DNA from: Vibrio tetraodonis
GTDB lineage: Bacteria > Pseudomonadota > Gammaproteobacteria > Enterobacterales > Vibrionaceae
NCBI RefSeq assembly: GCF_003350295.1
Contig: NZ_QLYY01000018.1
Coordinates: forward strand, 62,310 to 126,309
DNA: 64,000 nucleotides
Direction: 5' to 3'
The notes below the pieces were generated by a model. It was given only the letters and a program-made list of their open reading frames with translations. It did not search any database and was not told the origin of the DNA. The position numbers and the translations under genes are program-made. The stretch's first letter is position 1. Every line of letters begins with the position of its first letter. This document shows, in pieces, positions 31,326-42,622 of this stretch.

Positions 31326-34100
31326 ATGACCAGATATGGCTTACGCGCCCGTGTTATCACTCTTACTTTAGCGCCGACTTTAATTATTGGCTTGCTCCTG
31401 AGTGCCTTTTTCTCCTTCAACCGCTATCACGATCTTGAAAAGCAAGTCATCAACTCGGGCTTAAGTATTGTCGAACCCTTAGCCATTGCCAGTGAAGAAG
31501 GGTTGAAAAACAACAGTCGAGAAGCGGTACGAAGGATCATTAGTTACGCTCACCGTAAAAATTCCAAATTCGTTCGAAGTATCGCTGTTTTCGATTACAA
31601 CCATGAGCTGTTTGTGACCTCTAACTTTCACCCTAATTTCGAGTCACTGACTTTTCCGCGTAATGAATCCATTCCACTTTTGGTCACATCAGATCTGCAA
31701 GAAAACACCCTCATCTTAAGGGCCCCTATTGTTGCAGAATCAGGACTACTTGCGGCAGCTAAGAGTCAAAACAAAAACTCTGCATTAGGCTACATTGCTA
31801 TCGAACTGGATCTATCTTCGTTAAGGCTTCAACAATATCAAGAGATCTTTTCTGCGTTTTTGGTTCTCATTTCTGGGCTTGGATTATCGGCAATCTTTGC
31901 ACACCGACTCATGCATGACGTCACCCGGCCTATCTCACATATGAAAAATATGGTGGATAGGATTCGCCGAGGGCATTTAGACGTCAGAATTGAGGGTAAA
32001 ATGCATGGTGAGCTCGATACGTTAAAAAATGGTATTAACGCCATGGCAGTATCCTTGTCTGAATACCACGTCGAAATGCAGCACAGTATCGATCAAGCCA
32101 CCTCTGATCTAAGAGAAACCCTAGAGCAGCTAGAGATTCAGAATGTTGAGTTGGATATTGCAAAAAAACGAGCACAAGAAGCCGCCCGGGTAAAATCTGA
32201 GTTTTTGGCCAATATGTCCCATGAACTTCGCACCCCACTTAATGGCGTCATTGGCTTTACTCGCCAAATGCTCAAGACCAAACTAACCAATAACCAAACT
32301 GACTACCTGCAAACAATTGAAAAATCAGCTAATAACTTACTGAGCATTATCAATGATATTCTTGATTTCTCGAAACTTGAAGCAGGTAAACTGGCCTTAG
32401 AAAATATTCCGTTTGATTTTCAAGAGTCACTGGAAGAGGTTGTCAGTTTACAGGCCACAAGCGCCCATGAAAAAGGGCTTGAAGTGACACTGAAAGTCGA
32501 CCCTAAAATTCCTAATGGAGTGGTCGGTGACCCGCTTCGAATTCAGCAAGTTCTCACTAATTTAGTCGGCAACTCGATCAAGTTTACCGAACGCGGCAAC
32601 ATTGACATCAGTGTTGAATTGCGCTCACAAAAAGAAGACGTTATCGAACTACAGTTTATGGTTCGTGATACGGGTATTGGCATTTCAGAAAGGCAGCAAG
32701 CTCAGCTATTCCAAGCATTTAGTCAAGCTGATGCCAGTATCTCTCGTCGCTATGGTGGTACAGGTTTGGGGTTAGTCATCACGCAAAAGCTCGTGGGTCA
32801 AATGGGCGGTGAGATTAGCCTCACAAGCAGGCTTCACCAAGGTTCTACATTCTGGTTCACATTAAAACTTCACTCGACCGACATGCCAGTAAGCGGACTG
32901 CTAGAAACTGAGTCACTCAATCAGCGCACCTTGCTGCTCATAGAACCAAATATGCAAGCGGCATCCGTTATCCAGCAATCACTTGTTCAGCAGGGCTTGA
33001 TCGTCACTTATCGTTCATCCGTTCCGCTTGAAGAGAAGCACTATGATTACACCATACTCAACTTAGCACCTAATAAAACGCATTCACTGGAACAAATCGA
33101 ACAATGGGTCAAGCAAGCGAAACAATGCTCTCCTCATGTAGTGGTAGGTATCCCAAGTACTGATCTCGCTTTATCTGATCATCTAATTCAAACTCATGAT
33201 GTGCATTGTATTACCAAGCCTTTATCACGTAGAAAGTTACTGCAGATTTTAGCGAAAAAGCAACAGACTCTTGCTGCTGTCGAGATAAAACCTACCTTTA
33301 GTAAAAAATTGCCGCTCACGGTAATGGCTGTTGATGATAATCCAGCAAACCTAAAACTTATCACTGCTCTGCTGTATGAGAGAGTTGAAAAGGTCGTGAC
33401 TCATACCAATGGACTCGATGCTGTCATTGAAGCCGAACAGCAAAACTTTGACCTTATTTTTATGGATATTCAGATGCCCCAAATGGATGGAGTGACGGCT
33501 TGCCATAAGATCAAGAATATTCAGCTCAACGCAAGTACTCCCGTCATCGCTGTTACTGCCCATGCCATGAGTGGTGAAAGAGATAGGCTACTTAGCGCAG
33601 GAATGGATGACTATCTAACCAAACCTATAGAAGAACATGTTCTACAACATGTTTTGATCAAATGGAGCCCGTCAAGTGTAGGGGCCGGCAAAGCAGAAAC
33701 CTCTCAGCACGATAACAAACAACAATCTGACGATATCCTCACTACAGATAATGCTATGGTTATCGATTGGAAAGCAGCACTAAAACAATCAGCGAATAAA
33801 ACTGATCTTGCACGAGATATGTTACAAATGCTGATCGATTACATACCGGAAGTCAGAGAAGTGGTTGAGTCTTCACTCTCTCAAGAAAACGACGACACTG
33901 ATGCTCTACTCCGCCATGTTCACAAACTGCATGGTAGCAGTGCCTATTGTGGCGTGCCTAGACTCAAACAGATTTGTTCCACTATTGAAAAAGGACTTAA
34001 TTCAGGCTCTAGTATTCTAGACCTAGAGCCAGAGTTATTTGAACTGCAAGATGAAATGGAGAAAGTAACTAAAAGCGCTGCTTCTTATTTGGATTCATAA
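31326..34100 (+). CDS. barA: BarA/VarS hybrid sensor histidine kinase
   Basis: Senses metabolic state (short-chain carboxylates in E. coli) and drives the UvrY/VarA response regulator, which controls Csr small RNAs; in V. cholerae the pair is VarS/VarA. The 924-residue protein has a membrane helix at about 10-30, a periplasmic region, a second helix at about 170-190, a HAMP domain, a histidine kinase with H299 in [14 protein letters not shown] motifs DTGIGI and GTGLGL, a receiver with D714 in [12 protein letters not shown], and an HPt domain with H866 in [10 protein letters not shown]. All phosphorelay residues are intact. Its 3' end overlaps acpS on the other strand by 16 bp. Confidence 0.96.
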   Translation: MTRYGLRARVITLTLAPTLIIGLLLSAFFSFNRYHDLEKQVINSGLSIVEPLAIASEEGLKNNSREAVRRIISYAHRKNSKFVRSIAVFDYNHELFVTSNFHPNFESLTFPRNESIPLLVTSDLQENTLILRAPIVAESGLLAAAKSQNKNSALGYIAIELDLSSLRLQQYQEIFSAFLVLISGLGLSAIFAHRLMHDVTRPISHMKNMVDRIRRGHLDVRIEGKMHGELDTLKNGINAMAVSLSEYHVEMQHSIDQATSDLRETLEQLEIQNVELDIAKKRAQEAARVKSEFLANMSHELRTPLNGVIGFTRQMLKTKLTNNQTDYLQTIEKSANNLLSIINDILDFSKLEAGKLALENIPFDFQESLEEVVSLQATSAHEKGLEVTLKVDPKIPNGVVGDPLRIQQVLTNLVGNSIKFTERGNIDISVELRSQKEDVIELQFMVRDTGIGISERQQAQLFQAFSQADASISRRYGGTGLGLVITQKLVGQMGGEISLTSRLHQGSTFWFTLKLHSTDMPVSGLLETESLNQRTLLLIEPNMQAASVIQQSLVQQGLIVTYRSSVPLEEKHYDYTILNLAPNKTHSLEQIEQWVKQAKQCSPHVVVGIPSTDLALSDHLIQTHDVHCITKPLSRRKLLQILAKKQQTLAAVEIKPTFSKKLPLTVMAVDDNPANLKLITALLYERVEKVVTHTNGLDAVIEAEQQNFDLIFMDIQMPQMDGVTACHKIKNIQLNASTPVIAVTAHAMSGERDRLLSAGMDDYLTKPIEEHVLQHVLIKWSPSSVGAGKAETSQHDNKQQSDDILTTDNAMVIDWKAALKQSANKTDLARDMLQMLIDYIPEVREVVESSLSQENDDTDALLRHVHKLHGSSAYCGVPRLKQICSTIEKGLNSGSSILDLEPELFELQDEMEKVTKSAASYLDS

Positions 34101-34468
34101 ATGACTGTTGCAACGGCATAATGACGTTCATCAGAAATAGACAGGTGAATATTGTTGATTTGCTTCTGTTGCGCAATCTCCAATGCTTTACCTGATAACG
34201 ACAAACAGGGTGCTCCATATTGGTCATTGCTAATAGTAAAATCATGAAAAGAAACACCTTGAGCAATGCCAGTGCCGAGTGCTTTGGACGCTGCTTCTTT
34301 TGCTGCAAATCGCTTGGCTAAAAACCTAGTCTGCTGCTTTAAAGAGGCAAACCGCTCTAGCTCTTGCTCTGTTAAAACACGCTTTGCAAAACTCTCTCCA
34401 GAGCGAAGAAATGCTTTCTCAATTCGCTCAATTTCCGCAATATCCGTTCCTATACCAACAATTGCCAT
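34085..34468 (-). CDS. acpS: Holo-[acyl-carrier-protein] synthase
   Basis: Transfers 4'-phosphopantetheine from CoA to acyl carrier protein, activating it for lipid synthesis. It is 127 residues, as usual. It begins [19 protein letters not shown], with the magnesium aspartate in GTDI, and has the second metal site in [20 protein letters not shown]. It follows pdxJ with a 5-bp gap and is the last gene of this run. The stop lies within the convergent barA coding end, so the two genes overlap tail to tail. Confidence 0.97.
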   Translation of the reverse strand: MAIVGIGTDIAEIERIEKAFLRSGESFAKRVLTEQELERFASLKQQTRFLAKRFAAKEAASKALGTGIAQGVSFHDFTISNDQYGAPCLSLSGKALEIAQQKQINNIHLSISDERHYAVATVIYESK

Positions 34469-34473
34469 AATAG

Positions 34474-35205
34474 TTACTTACGAGCGTCAACCATAAGCGC
34501 TTTCATATCAGCTACCGCTTTGTGAAGCCCATCAAAAGCGGCACGTCCAATAATTGAATGACCAATATTTAGCTCATAAATCTCGGGAATAGCAGCGATT
34601 GGTGCAACATTATGATATGTCAGGCCATGGCCTGCATTAACGATAATACCCAGATCAGCAGCGTAACTTGCCCCTGCTGCAATTTTTTTCAGTTCATCTT
34701 GCTGATCATCGTCATTCTCGGCGTCAGCGTAATGCCCGGTATGAAGCTCTATGAATGGCGCGCCACACGCTTTTGCAGCGTCAATCTGCTCTCTGTCTGC
34801 ATCGATGAACAAAGAGACCTTAATACCAGCCTCACTCAAAGCCTTTGTCGCCAACTTTACTTTTTCTAAATGCCCAACAACATCAAGTCCACCTTCTGTT
34901 GTGAGTTCTTCCCTTTTTTCTGGTACAAGGCAAACATATTCAGGTTGAGTTTTTAGTGCAATCTCAACCATTTCATCTGTGACTGCCATTTCAAGATTCA
35001 TACGAGTTTGAATCGTTTCACGTAAAATGTGAACATCACGATCTTTAATATGGCGACGATCTTCTCGTAGATGGATGGTAATTCCATCTGCACCCGCCCT
35101 CTCTGCAATTTCAGCGGCATGGACAGGATCAGGATATTTAGTGCCTCGAGCATTACGCAATGTCGCAATATGATCAATATTCACACCCAGATAAATAGAA
35201 CTCAT
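34474..35205 (-). CDS. pdxJ: Pyridoxine 5'-phosphate synthase
   Basis: Joins 1-deoxyxylulose 5-phosphate and aminoacetone phosphate to make pyridoxine 5'-phosphate (vitamin B6). It is 243 residues with a TIM barrel. Recognisable stretches are [17 protein letters not shown] at the start, [31 protein letters not shown] and [12 protein letters not shown]. Its start overlaps the recO stop by four bases (ATGA), which implies coupled translation. acpS follows directly. Confidence 0.98.
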   Translation of the reverse strand: MSSIYLGVNIDHIATLRNARGTKYPDPVHAAEIAERAGADGITIHLREDRRHIKDRDVHILRETIQTRMNLEMAVTDEMVEIALKTQPEYVCLVPEKREELTTEGGLDVVGHLEKVKLATKALSEAGIKVSLFIDADREQIDAAKACGAPFIELHTGHYADAENDDDQQDELKKIAAGASYAADLGIIVNAGHGLTYHNVAPIAAIPEIYELNIGHSIIGRAAFDGLHKAVADMKALMVDARK

Positions 35206-35930
35206 TTTCCAATACTCCGTGACTTGGAAGCCATAACTTGCATAAATAACTCCCTACTTTTTAATGGTTTCCCGCCAAGATAAGGCTTTAAGGCTATTCG
35301 TGTAAAGCGTTTTGCTGCTTTTAGTTGCTGTTTTGTAGTAAACCTACGTTCACTAATTGCTATTAGCTCATTACCTAAAAAGGTTAAGTTGTCTTGACGA
35401 ACCGACGCAATAAAACCCTTTTGTTCTCTGTAGCGGTATGTCATATCTGGGTCAATAAGCTCTCCTGTCCCCGCGCAGTGCATAAAATCGACACCATAAC
35501 CCATCGCAGACAGAAGCGCTAACTCAAAACGTCTCAAAGCAGGCTCAGGGTTATCGCACTGAGCCAGCTCTGTTAAAGCGGCAAGATAATCATGAAATAG
35601 AGCTGGCATAGGAACTTCAGCCATCAAAACTCTCGCCAACAATTCATTGACATACATGGCTGAATACAAAGTGAGACCTGAAAGAGGCAAGCCAAGGCTG
35701 ATTGGCTCTGCTTGACGAAGTGTCTTCATTGAACCTTTACCTGACCACTTAAGCAATAAGGGAGTAAAGGGTTGTAAGGCTCCTTTAAGTTGAGAGCGTT
35801 TGCTACGAGCTCCTTTTGACATCAAGGTTAGCCGGCCATATTCCTCACTGAATATATCGAGGATCAAGCTCGACTCACTATAAGGACGCCTATGGAGTAC
35901 AAAACATCGCTGTAAGCCTTCTGCTATCAT
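35202..35930 (-). CDS. recO: DNA repair protein RecO
   Basis: Helps RecR load RecA on SSB-coated single strands in the RecF pathway. The start at 35930 ([21 protein letters not shown]) gives 242 residues, the same length as in E. coli; the frame extends 9 codons further up through the terminator stem, so the longer start is rejected. The N-terminal OB fold (about 5-85) has [23 protein letters not shown]; the C-terminal helical domain follows. The four cysteines of zinc-binding RecO types are absent, as is common in enterics. It is coupled to pdxJ by ATGA. Confidence 0.94.
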   Translation of the reverse strand: MIAEGLQRCFVLHRRPYSESSLILDIFSEEYGRLTLMSKGARSKRSQLKGALQPFTPLLLKWSGKGSMKTLRQAEPISLGLPLSGLTLYSAMYVNELLARVLMAEVPMPALFHDYLAALTELAQCDNPEPALRRFELALLSAMGYGVDFMHCAGTGELIDPDMTYRYREQKGFIASVRQDNLTFLGNELIAISERRFTTKQQLKAAKRFTRIALKPYLGGKPLKSRELFMQVMASKSRSIGK

Positions 35931-35939
35931 ATTGATACC

Positions 35940-35967
35940 CAAAAAATAAGGAGCCAAGGCTCCTTAT
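35940..35967 (-). terminator. Terminator between era and recO
   Basis: ATAAGGAGCC, loop of two bases, GGCTCCTTAT, then a U-run on the minus strand. It separates the lepA-era genes from recO-pdxJ-acpS, at least partly. Confidence 0.85.
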
Positions 35968-36003
35968 CTCAATGATGGGGGAGCAATAGAAGCCCTCCAA
36001 AAA

Positions 36004-36978
36004 TCAGAGGTCGTCGATATATCCCAAAGATCTCAGAGCTCGTTCATCATCTGCCCAACCAGATTTCACTTTCACCCATGTCTCTAAGTACACTTTACGA
36101 CCGAATAACTCTTCCATATCAAGGCGAGCTTCCCGGCCTATAGTTTTGATTTTTTCGCCGCCTTTACCTATCACCATTTTCTTCTGGCCACTGCGCTCAA
36201 CAAGGATCAAGGCATTGATATGAAAACCATCTGTTTCTGGGTTGTAATCAAAGCGCTCGATCTCAACGGTTACAGAATAAGGTAACTCCTCACCAGTAAA
36301 CCTCATCAGTTTCTCGCGAACTATCTCAGAAGCCATAAATCGTTGAGAACGATCTGTAACGTATTCTTCTGGGAAATGGTGGGTTGCTTTGGGCAAATGA
36401 TCACGCACATGTTTACGTAATACATCAATATTCTTACCATGTTTAGCAGAAATAGGCACCACATCGACAAATTCCATCTTTTTCGACATGTCCATCATAT
36501 GCAACATAACGTCATTACGGTCTTGAACGTTATCAACCTTGTTCACACACAGTACAACGGGGAAATTGGATTTTTGCAACTTAGTGAGAACCATCTCATC
36601 GTCTTTGGTCCAGTGAGTACCATCGACAAGAAAGAACACCAAATTTACATCACTAAGAGATGAGTTAGCCGCTCGATTCATTAAACGGTTGATGGCTCGT
36701 TTTTCCTCAATATGCAGACCTGGAGTATCAACATATATTGCTTGATAATCTCCTTGAGTATCCACACCCATAATACGATGTCGCGTGGTTTGTGGTTTGC
36801 GCGACGTAATCGAAATCTTTTGCCCAAGAATTCGATTTAGCAAAGTCGACTTACCCACATTCGGTCTTCCAACAATAGCAATAAAGCCGCAATGTTGGTT
36901 CTCTGGAGTACTTTTCTCACCACTTGATGCAAAAAACGCATCAATATCAAAATCGTTTTTTTCCGATGAATCAGTCAT
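36004..36978 (-). CDS. era: GTPase Era
   Basis: Essential GTPase that binds 16S rRNA and helps 30S maturation and cell-cycle timing. It is 324 residues, slightly longer than E. coli Era (301) because of an acidic N-terminal extension (about 1-27). GTPase motifs are G1 [10 protein letters not shown]3 DTPG, G4 NKVD and SAKHGK. The C-terminal KH domain (about 235-310) has [18 protein letters not shown]. The start overlaps the rnc stop by 8 bp. Confidence 0.97.
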   Translation of the reverse strand: MTDSSEKNDFDIDAFFASSGEKSTPENQHCGFIAIVGRPNVGKSTLLNRILGQKISITSRKPQTTRHRIMGVDTQGDYQAIYVDTPGLHIEEKRAINRLMNRAANSSLSDVNLVFFLVDGTHWTKDDEMVLTKLQKSNFPVVLCVNKVDNVQDRNDVMLHMMDMSKKMEFVDVVPISAKHGKNIDVLRKHVRDHLPKATHHFPEEYVTDRSQRFMASEIVREKLMRFTGEELPYSVTVEIERFDYNPETDGFHINALILVERSGQKKMVIGKGGEKIKTIGREARLDMEELFGRKVYLETWVKVKSGWADDERALRSLGYIDDL

Positions 36979-37648
36979 TATTTAGTTGCTCTAGTGCAAT
37001 TTCCGCAGCCGCTTGTTCTGCCTTGCGGCGGCTGGTGCCTTTACCTATCACAGGCGTTCCTATACCTGCTACTTCGCACGAAACAGTAAATTGCTGATTA
37101 TGTGCTTCACCTTTAATATTAGTCACTGTATACACAGGCAGAGGTTTTCTTCGCCCTTGAAGAAATTCCTGCAAGCGCGTTTTAGGATCTTTTTGCGATA
37201 CTCCGGGCTGAATAGCCTCAAGACGCTGCTGGTACCAACTCAAGATAATACCACGTACCGCTTCAATCCCGCTGTCTTGATAGATAGCACCAATCACAGC
37301 TTCAACCGCATCTGCAAGAATAGAATCGCGGCGAAAGCCACCACTTTTCAATTCACCTGGGCCTAACTTTAAGTAATCTCCGAGTTCAAACTCTCGCCCT
37401 AACTCAGCTAGAGTATTACCTCGAACCAAAGTTGCCCTCATACGACTCATATCCCCTTCATTAATGTCAGGGAAACGGTGATAAAGGTCATCAGCAATAA
37501 CAAAACTTAAAATTGAATCGCCCAGAAACTCTAGGCGCTCGTTATGTTTTCCATGAGCGCTGCGATGTGTCAGCGCTAATTGAATGAGCTCAGCGTCATT
37601 GAAAGAATAACCAAGCTTTTTTTCTAATTTAGATATGGGAGAATTCAT
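36971..37648 (-). CDS. rnc: Ribonuclease III
   Basis: Cleaves double-stranded RNA, including rRNA precursors and some mRNAs. It is 225 residues. The catalytic domain (about 1-150) has the signature [22 protein letters not shown], with the metal-binding acids, and [14 protein letters not shown] dsRNA-binding domain (about 155-222) has [12 protein letters not shown] and ending [17 protein letters not shown]. It sits between lepB (15 bp upstream) and era (8-bp overlap), the classical lepB-rnc-era order. RNase III autoregulation through its 5' UTR is known in E. coli but not shown here. Confidence 0.98.
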   Translation of the reverse strand: MNSPISKLEKKLGYSFNDAELIQLALTHRSAHGKHNERLEFLGDSILSFVIADDLYHRFPDINEGDMSRMRATLVRGNTLAELGREFELGDYLKLGPGELKSGGFRRDSILADAVEAVIGAIYQDSGIEAVRGIILSWYQQRLEAIQPGVSQKDPKTRLQEFLQGRRKPLPVYTVTNIKGEAHNQQFTVSCEVAGIGTPVIGKGTSRRKAEQAAAEIALEQLNND

Positions 37649-37663
37649 GCTCTCTCGATATAT

Positions 37664-38560
37664 TTATTTAATACCACCGATGCGATTAAAGCGCACACCT
37701 GTTGGGATCCATGAAGGCAGTATACTATCTGCATCACGCTCAAATTCGAAGCTTATCCAAATCGCAACCGCCTTACCGACCAAATTAGCTTCAGGCACAA
37801 AGCCCCAAAAACGGCTATCGGCACTATTGTCTCTGTTATCACCCATGACAAAGTAATGCCCTTGTGGCACCACCCATTCAGTAGTACCACTGCGAGGATA
37901 ATACTGTTCAACAGGGTTACGAACCAACGGATTGACCAAAACATTATGTGCCACACTACCTAGTTGTTCTGTCATCTGAATCTGCTGAATTCCTCTATCA
38001 CTAAATTCACTTTGTTCAACATTAGACAGTTTTACAGGCTCACATACCGACGTACCCGACTTTTGAATACATAACTGCTTATCACCACTATAACGAATTA
38101 AATCGCCAGGTAAGCCAACCACACGCTTGATGTAATCAATGTTTGGCTGTGGCGGATACTTAAACACAGTGACATCGCCGCGCTCCGGTTTACCCGTTTC
38201 AACTAACTGGGTACGCCATACTGGGTCTTTAAGACCATAGGCGTATTTTTCCACTAAGATAAAATCACCAACAAGCAAAGTCGGCATCATAGAACCCGAT
38301 GGGATTTGAAATGGCTCATAAATGAACGAGCGCAATACAAGCACAACAGCAATAACCGGAAATATAGATACACAGTTTTCAATCCACCATGGCTGCTTAA
38401 CCACTTTTTCTGTCACTGTTGCATCAAGCTGTTGGGTTTGAGCTTCGATTGTCGCAAGTTGAGCATGACGTTTTTTAGCAAACACCAACTTTTCCAGCAC
38501 CCAAACAATACCGGTTACCAAAGTGACAATAACTAGGATCAGTGAAAATGTATTCGCCAT
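37664..38560 (-). CDS. lepB: Signal peptidase I
   Basis: Inner-membrane serine protease that removes signal peptides from exported proteins. It is 298 residues. Two membrane helices (about 3-22 and 60-80) precede the periplasmic catalytic domain. The nucleophile serine lies in IPSGSMMPTLLVGD and the general-base lysine in YIKRVVGLPGD. GDNRDNSADSRFWGFV is the conserved box E. It is downstream of lepA by 87 bp and upstream of rnc by 15 bp. Confidence 0.98.
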   Translation of the reverse strand: MANTFSLILVIVTLVTGIVWVLEKLVFAKKRHAQLATIEAQTQQLDATVTEKVVKQPWWIENCVSIFPVIAVVLVLRSFIYEPFQIPSGSMMPTLLVGDFILVEKYAYGLKDPVWRTQLVETGKPERGDVTVFKYPPQPNIDYIKRVVGLPGDLIRYSGDKQLCIQKSGTSVCEPVKLSNVEQSEFSDRGIQQIQMTEQLGSVAHNVLVNPLVRNPVEQYYPRSGTTEWVVPQGHYFVMGDNRDNSADSRFWGFVPEANLVGKAVAIWISFEFERDADSILPSWIPTGVRFNRIGGIK

Positions 38561-38647
38561 TGACTTCCCTTATCTCTTAAAACACGAAAGTGAAAGAGCT
38601 GTAACCCTTTCACTTAGTCATAGGTTAATTTATCAGAAAACGATTAT

Positions 38648-40441
38648 CTAATCTTTACCAACATGCAAAATCGCAAGGAAAGCTTCTTGAGGCAGCTCCA
38701 CATTTCCGATCTGCTTCATACGCTTCTTACCTTCTTTCTGCTTCTTCAACAGTTTCTTCTTACGGCTAACATCACCGCCATAACATTTTGCAATTACATT
38801 TTTACGCAGTTGCTTCACTGTTGAACGAGCGATGATGTGATTGCCTATTGCCGCTTGAATAGCAATATCAAACATCTGACGAGGAATAAACTCTTTCATC
38901 TTTTCAACAAGCAAGCGACCACGGCTTTGAGAATTATCTTTGTGTGTAATCAATGCCAAAGCATCGACTTTATCACCATTGAGCAACACATCGACTCGCA
39001 CCATGTTTGACGCTTCAAAACGCTGGAAGTTGTAATCCAGCGATGCATAACCACGAGAGGTAGATTTCAAGCGGTCAAAGAAATCAAGCACAACTTCCGC
39101 CATAGGAATATCATAAGTTACCGCGACTTGATTACCGTGATAAACCATATCAACTTGAATGCCACGCTTTTCAACACATAAAGTAATAACATTACCTAGG
39201 TAATCAGAAGGAACAAGAATATTACAACGTGCAATAGGTTCACGTATTTCTTCAATGTCATTCACTGCAGGAAGTTTAGCTGGGCTATCCACATACAGAA
39301 GTTCACCGTCTGTTTGCTTGACTTCGTAGACCACAGTCGGCGCTGTAGTGATAAGATCTAAGTCATACTCTCGCTCAAGACGCTCTTGGATAATTTCCAT
39401 GTGCAACATGCCAAGGAAACCACAGCGGAAACCGAAACCTAATGCAGCAGAATTTTCTGGTTCATAGAATAAAGACGCGTCGTTGAGGCTAAGCTTACCC
39501 AAAGCATCACGGAAGTTTTCGTAATCATCCGATGATACGGGGAAAAGGCCAGCATAAACTTGTGGTTTCACTTTCTTAAAACCAGGCAAAGGTGTTTCAC
39601 AACCATGTTTTGCAAGCGTTAAAGTGTCACCTACCGGAGCACCAAGGATATCCTTGATTCCACATACAACCCAACCTACTTCACCAGTGTTAAGCTGAGT
39701 TGTATCCTCTTGCTTAGGCGTAAAAATACCCAGACGGTCGACACCCCAGACTTGCCCTGTGCTCATAACTTTGATTTTGTCGTTCTTCTTCAGCACGCCA
39801 TTTTTAATTCGTACTAGAGATACAACACCAAGGTAGTTATCAAACCAAGAATCAATGATAAGCGCCTGCAGCGGTGCATTTTCGTCACCTTCTGGTGCAG
39901 GGATCGCTGAAACTATATTTTCAAGTACCTCTTCGATACCAAGTCCGGTTTTTGCCGAGCAACGGGTTGCCTCCATAGCATCAATACCGACGATTTCTTC
40001 GATTTCTTCAGCGACGCGCTCTGGATCTGCTGCTGGCAAATCAATTTTGTTTAAGATAGGAACCACTTCAAGGTCCATCTCAATCGCCGTGTAACAGTTT
40101 GCCAAAGTCTGGGCTTCGACACCTTGGCCAGCATCAACGACCAATAAAGCGCCTTCACATGCAGCGAGAGAGCGAGATACTTCATAGGCAAAGTCAACAT
40201 GCCCAGGAGTGTCGATAAAATTCAGTTGATACGTCTCACCATCTTTAGCTGTGTAATTGAGTGTCACACTCTGAGATTTAATGGTGATACCACGCTCACG
40301 TTCTAAGTCCATAGAATCGAGAACTTGAGCTGCCATTTCACGGTCACTCAATCCTCCACAGTCTTGGATCAAACGGTCAGATAGGGTCGACTTACCGTGG
40401 TCGATGTGGGCGATTATCGAAAAATTACGAATATGCTTCAT
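38648..40441 (-). CDS. lepA: Elongation factor 4 (LepA)
   Basis: Translational GTPase that acts on stalled or maturing ribosomes. It is 597 residues. G motifs: [17 protein letters not shown] and NKIDLP. Then come EF-G-like domains II, III and V, plus the LepA-specific C-terminal domain ending [31 protein letters not shown]. It starts a run lepA-lepB-rnc-era downstream of the rseC terminator. Confidence 0.99.
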   Translation of the reverse strand: MKHIRNFSIIAHIDHGKSTLSDRLIQDCGGLSDREMAAQVLDSMDLERERGITIKSQSVTLNYTAKDGETYQLNFIDTPGHVDFAYEVSRSLAACEGALLVVDAGQGVEAQTLANCYTAIEMDLEVVPILNKIDLPAADPERVAEEIEEIVGIDAMEATRCSAKTGLGIEEVLENIVSAIPAPEGDENAPLQALIIDSWFDNYLGVVSLVRIKNGVLKKNDKIKVMSTGQVWGVDRLGIFTPKQEDTTQLNTGEVGWVVCGIKDILGAPVGDTLTLAKHGCETPLPGFKKVKPQVYAGLFPVSSDDYENFRDALGKLSLNDASLFYEPENSAALGFGFRCGFLGMLHMEIIQERLEREYDLDLITTAPTVVYEVKQTDGELLYVDSPAKLPAVNDIEEIREPIARCNILVPSDYLGNVITLCVEKRGIQVDMVYHGNQVAVTYDIPMAEVVLDFFDRLKSTSRGYASLDYNFQRFEASNMVRVDVLLNGDKVDALALITHKDNSQSRGRLLVEKMKEFIPRQMFDIAIQAAIGNHIIARSTVKQLRKNVIAKCYGGDVSRKKKLLKKQKEGKKRMKQIGNVELPQEAFLAILHVGKD

Positions 40442-40474
40442 GATATGGTGTGACTAAACTCTTAAAAATAGGGA

Positions 40475-40499
40475 CATAAAAAGGCCGCGTTTTCGCGGC
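40475..40499 (-). terminator. Terminator of the rpoE-rseABC operon
   Basis: On the minus strand GCCGCG, loop AAAA, CGCGGC, then CUUUUUAU. It lies about 50 bp after the rseC stop and before lepA. Confidence 0.88.
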
Positions 40500-40546
40500 A
40501 CTTCGATCAAGTTGGCAGATTCTAACCAATTTCTAGACAATTCGCA

Positions 40547-41017
40547 CTAGCTAATTGGTTTGCCTAATACACGCAGCAATTTGACATCGGTTAACGATCC
40601 TTGCTCCAGTTTCATCACTAGCCGTTTGGCACAATAGACTCCGATAACCACACAAAGAGCAGAAGAGGCAATCACTAGGCCTTCTCCGTAGCCAAATATA
40701 GGTCTCAGTAACCACTCTCCTAATAGCGCTCCGAAAATCATGGCAAATAGTGGGGCTAGGTAAACCAAACTCGCTGATTGTAAGATGCTTCTCTCTGGAA
40801 GACCGATTTCAACCACTTGACCTGCTTTAACTTGCTCAGAAGTATTTAGTTGCCAATGTAATGATTTGCTACCTACAGCTTTAGATACAATCCCGGTACC
40901 ACAACTTTTTTGAGATGAACACTTAGAGCAACTGGTTTGTTGATCGCAACTTAGTTCGACAATAAAACCGTCTGCATTAGGAGTAACCGAGGTAACCGTC
41001 GCCAGGGCCGTCATCAT
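40547..41017 (-). CDS. rseC: RseC, SoxR-reducing/sigma-E regulatory membrane protein
   Basis: Inner-membrane protein of 156 residues, family RseC/MucC. The N-terminal cytoplasmic part has a cysteine cluster (CDQQTSCSKCSSQKSCG, about residues 24-40), followed by two membrane helices (about 82-100 and 112-130). In E. coli it has a mild effect on sigma-E and works with Rsx in reducing SoxR. The start overlaps the rseB stop by four bases, so it is coupled. It is the last gene of the operon. Confidence 0.93.
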   Translation of the reverse strand: MMTALATVTSVTPNADGFIVELSCDQQTSCSKCSSQKSCGTGIVSKAVGSKSLHWQLNTSEQVKAGQVVEIGLPERSILQSASLVYLAPLFAMIFGALLGEWLLRPIFGYGEGLVIASSALCVVIGVYCAKRLVMKLEQGSLTDVKLLRVLGKPIS

Positions 41018-41979
41018 TGTGCTGTGCCTATAGGTTTTTTAATGGTCACCGACTGGGCAATTCTTTTCGCGGTTGCAGGTGGAATATCACCAACCACAGA
41101 AATTTCTTTATCACCTTTAACATAGCTGTGCAGTGTGCGGCGACCTTGCCGAACAAGTTGACCTTTCAATGAGTAGTCATCGCTTTGTGAGACATAAACT
41201 GAGAAACTAAACAGACCATCGCTAAACATTTGCGTTTCCACCATACGCTCAGTGCTTCCCATTCTATAACGATTCAGCTCAGTGGATTCAAAACCCTTGG
41301 GAATCCACCCCACAGTCCAGAAACTGTCCTCTAATGCACCTTTAGGTAAAGACAATACGCCAGGTAATTTTACCGTATTTAGCGCACCTAATATCTCAGA
41401 TATATTGTCATCAACGCTGTATGAAATGGTGCGATACTGCTCGAGCACTTCACCATCTCGGTCAACGAGATCCGCTCTGAGTGGCAATTTAGTCTTCTCA
41501 TCAACCCACAATATATACGAGTAACGAAGGCCGTCTTTGGAAGCAACTCTCAAAACTTGACAAGCTACACCAGCCTCTCGAGCACGACCAACCTGAATAA
41601 AATCATAAAATCGACTTAGCTCTTCCACATCACTATTTAAAAGTGGGATAGTGGGTGCAACTATGTTGCCCGATTCGATAGTAAAAGGCTCAACGCCAGG
41701 TTCAATGTAACTAACCTCACTACCACGTCTTATTACTTCCCGACTTGGACCACTTAGATAAACAAGATGAGCAAGCTGCTGATTATTGTTGCGAGCATGG
41801 CGGTATAAAAGAGGCTCAATACTATTTTTCTTAATCAGAATATAAGAAAGTTCATAGCTGAGGTGCTGACTGGCCTCGTTCATTTGATGCAACAACGCCT
41901 CTGCAGTTCTTTCTTCTGCAAAGGCGAGTGGCGAACTCAAACTGAACAGTGCCAGTACACTGGTCAGAATTTTTTTCAT
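41014..41979 (-). CDS. rseB: RseB, periplasmic regulator of sigma-E
   Basis: Periplasmic protein that binds RseA and protects it from DegS; it releases RseA when it senses lipopolysaccharide or misplaced lipoproteins. It has 321 residues with a signal peptide (MKKILTSVLALFSLSSPLAFA), an N-terminal lipoprotein-like domain and a C-terminal RseA-binding domain (about 210-310). Coupled to rseA upstream by a 4-bp overlap and to rseC downstream. Confidence 0.95.
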   Translation of the reverse strand: MKKILTSVLALFSLSSPLAFAEERTAEALLHQMNEASQHLSYELSYILIKKNSIEPLLYRHARNNNQQLAHLVYLSGPSREVIRRGSEVSYIEPGVEPFTIESGNIVAPTIPLLNSDVEELSRFYDFIQVGRAREAGVACQVLRVASKDGLRYSYILWVDEKTKLPLRADLVDRDGEVLEQYRTISYSVDDNISEILGALNTVKLPGVLSLPKGALEDSFWTVGWIPKGFESTELNRYRMGSTERMVETQMFSDGLFSFSVYVSQSDDYSLKGQLVRQGRRTLHSYVKGDKEISVVGDIPPATAKRIAQSVTIKKPIGTAQ

Positions 41980-42596
41980 TCAACTACCGTTTCTGGGTTG
42001 TCATTATGTTCTGTAACATCGCTATTGAGGCGTAATTGCAATTCATAATCCTGCAACATAGCGTTAATACGTCGTCTCTGTTCCTGAACATTGGATGTAT
42101 TTGATGCAGCTGGATGCTCAACTGAACTGCGAGTCAAACTTACAGGTTCTGCACTACCCGAAAACGGGATAGTTTGCAAAACTGGGAGCTGTTCTAAATC
42201 TGCCTGTCCAGGTTCACTACCACCATATTGTTGTACGCCAAGGATTACCGCCAAAGAGACGCAGGCAGCAACTGCAACTTGGCCAAACTGATTCAGCCAC
42301 GCAGGCAGTTTAAGCCTTGCTTTCACAGGATTGGGCTGCTCTATAGGTGAATGAACTTCTGTCACACCTTTCGCAGATGCTCTGGAGTGAGCCGGTTCTT
42401 TTTCCAATGCAAGCGCAACGCTATCGGCGATATCCCACTCCATTGTTTGGGGAGATTCACCTCTCATCACATCACCAATCAAATGATAATTGTTCCAAGT
42501 TCCTTGGCTCAATTGATCTTGCTCTAATTCGCTAATTAGTGCTTTATCAACCAATTCTCCATCCATGAGTGCTGAAATTTTCTCTTTGTCAGCCAT
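41976..42596 (-). CDS. rseA: RseA, anti-sigma-E factor
   Basis: Single-pass membrane protein that holds sigma-E inactive and is cut by DegS and RseP under envelope stress. The start MADKEKISALMDGELVD (42596) is the conserved beginning; an in-frame ATG at 42623 would add nine residues and overlap rpoE by a base, so it is not used. It has 206 residues: a cytoplasmic anti-sigma domain (about 1-90, with SALMDGE and SQGTWNNYHLIGDVMRG), a membrane helix (about 112-130, QVAVAACVSLAVILGV), and a periplasmic RseB-binding tail. Confidence 0.95.
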   Translation of the reverse strand: MADKEKISALMDGELVDKALISELEQDQLSQGTWNNYHLIGDVMRGESPQTMEWDIADSVALALEKEPAHSRASAKGVTEVHSPIEQPNPVKARLKLPAWLNQFGQVAVAACVSLAVILGVQQYGGSEPGQADLEQLPVLQTIPFSGSAEPVSLTRSSVEHPAASNTSNVQEQRRRINAMLQDYELQLRLNSDVTEHNDNPETVVE

Positions 42597-42622
42597 TCTT
42601 TTCACCATTAACCTTTTTGGCA

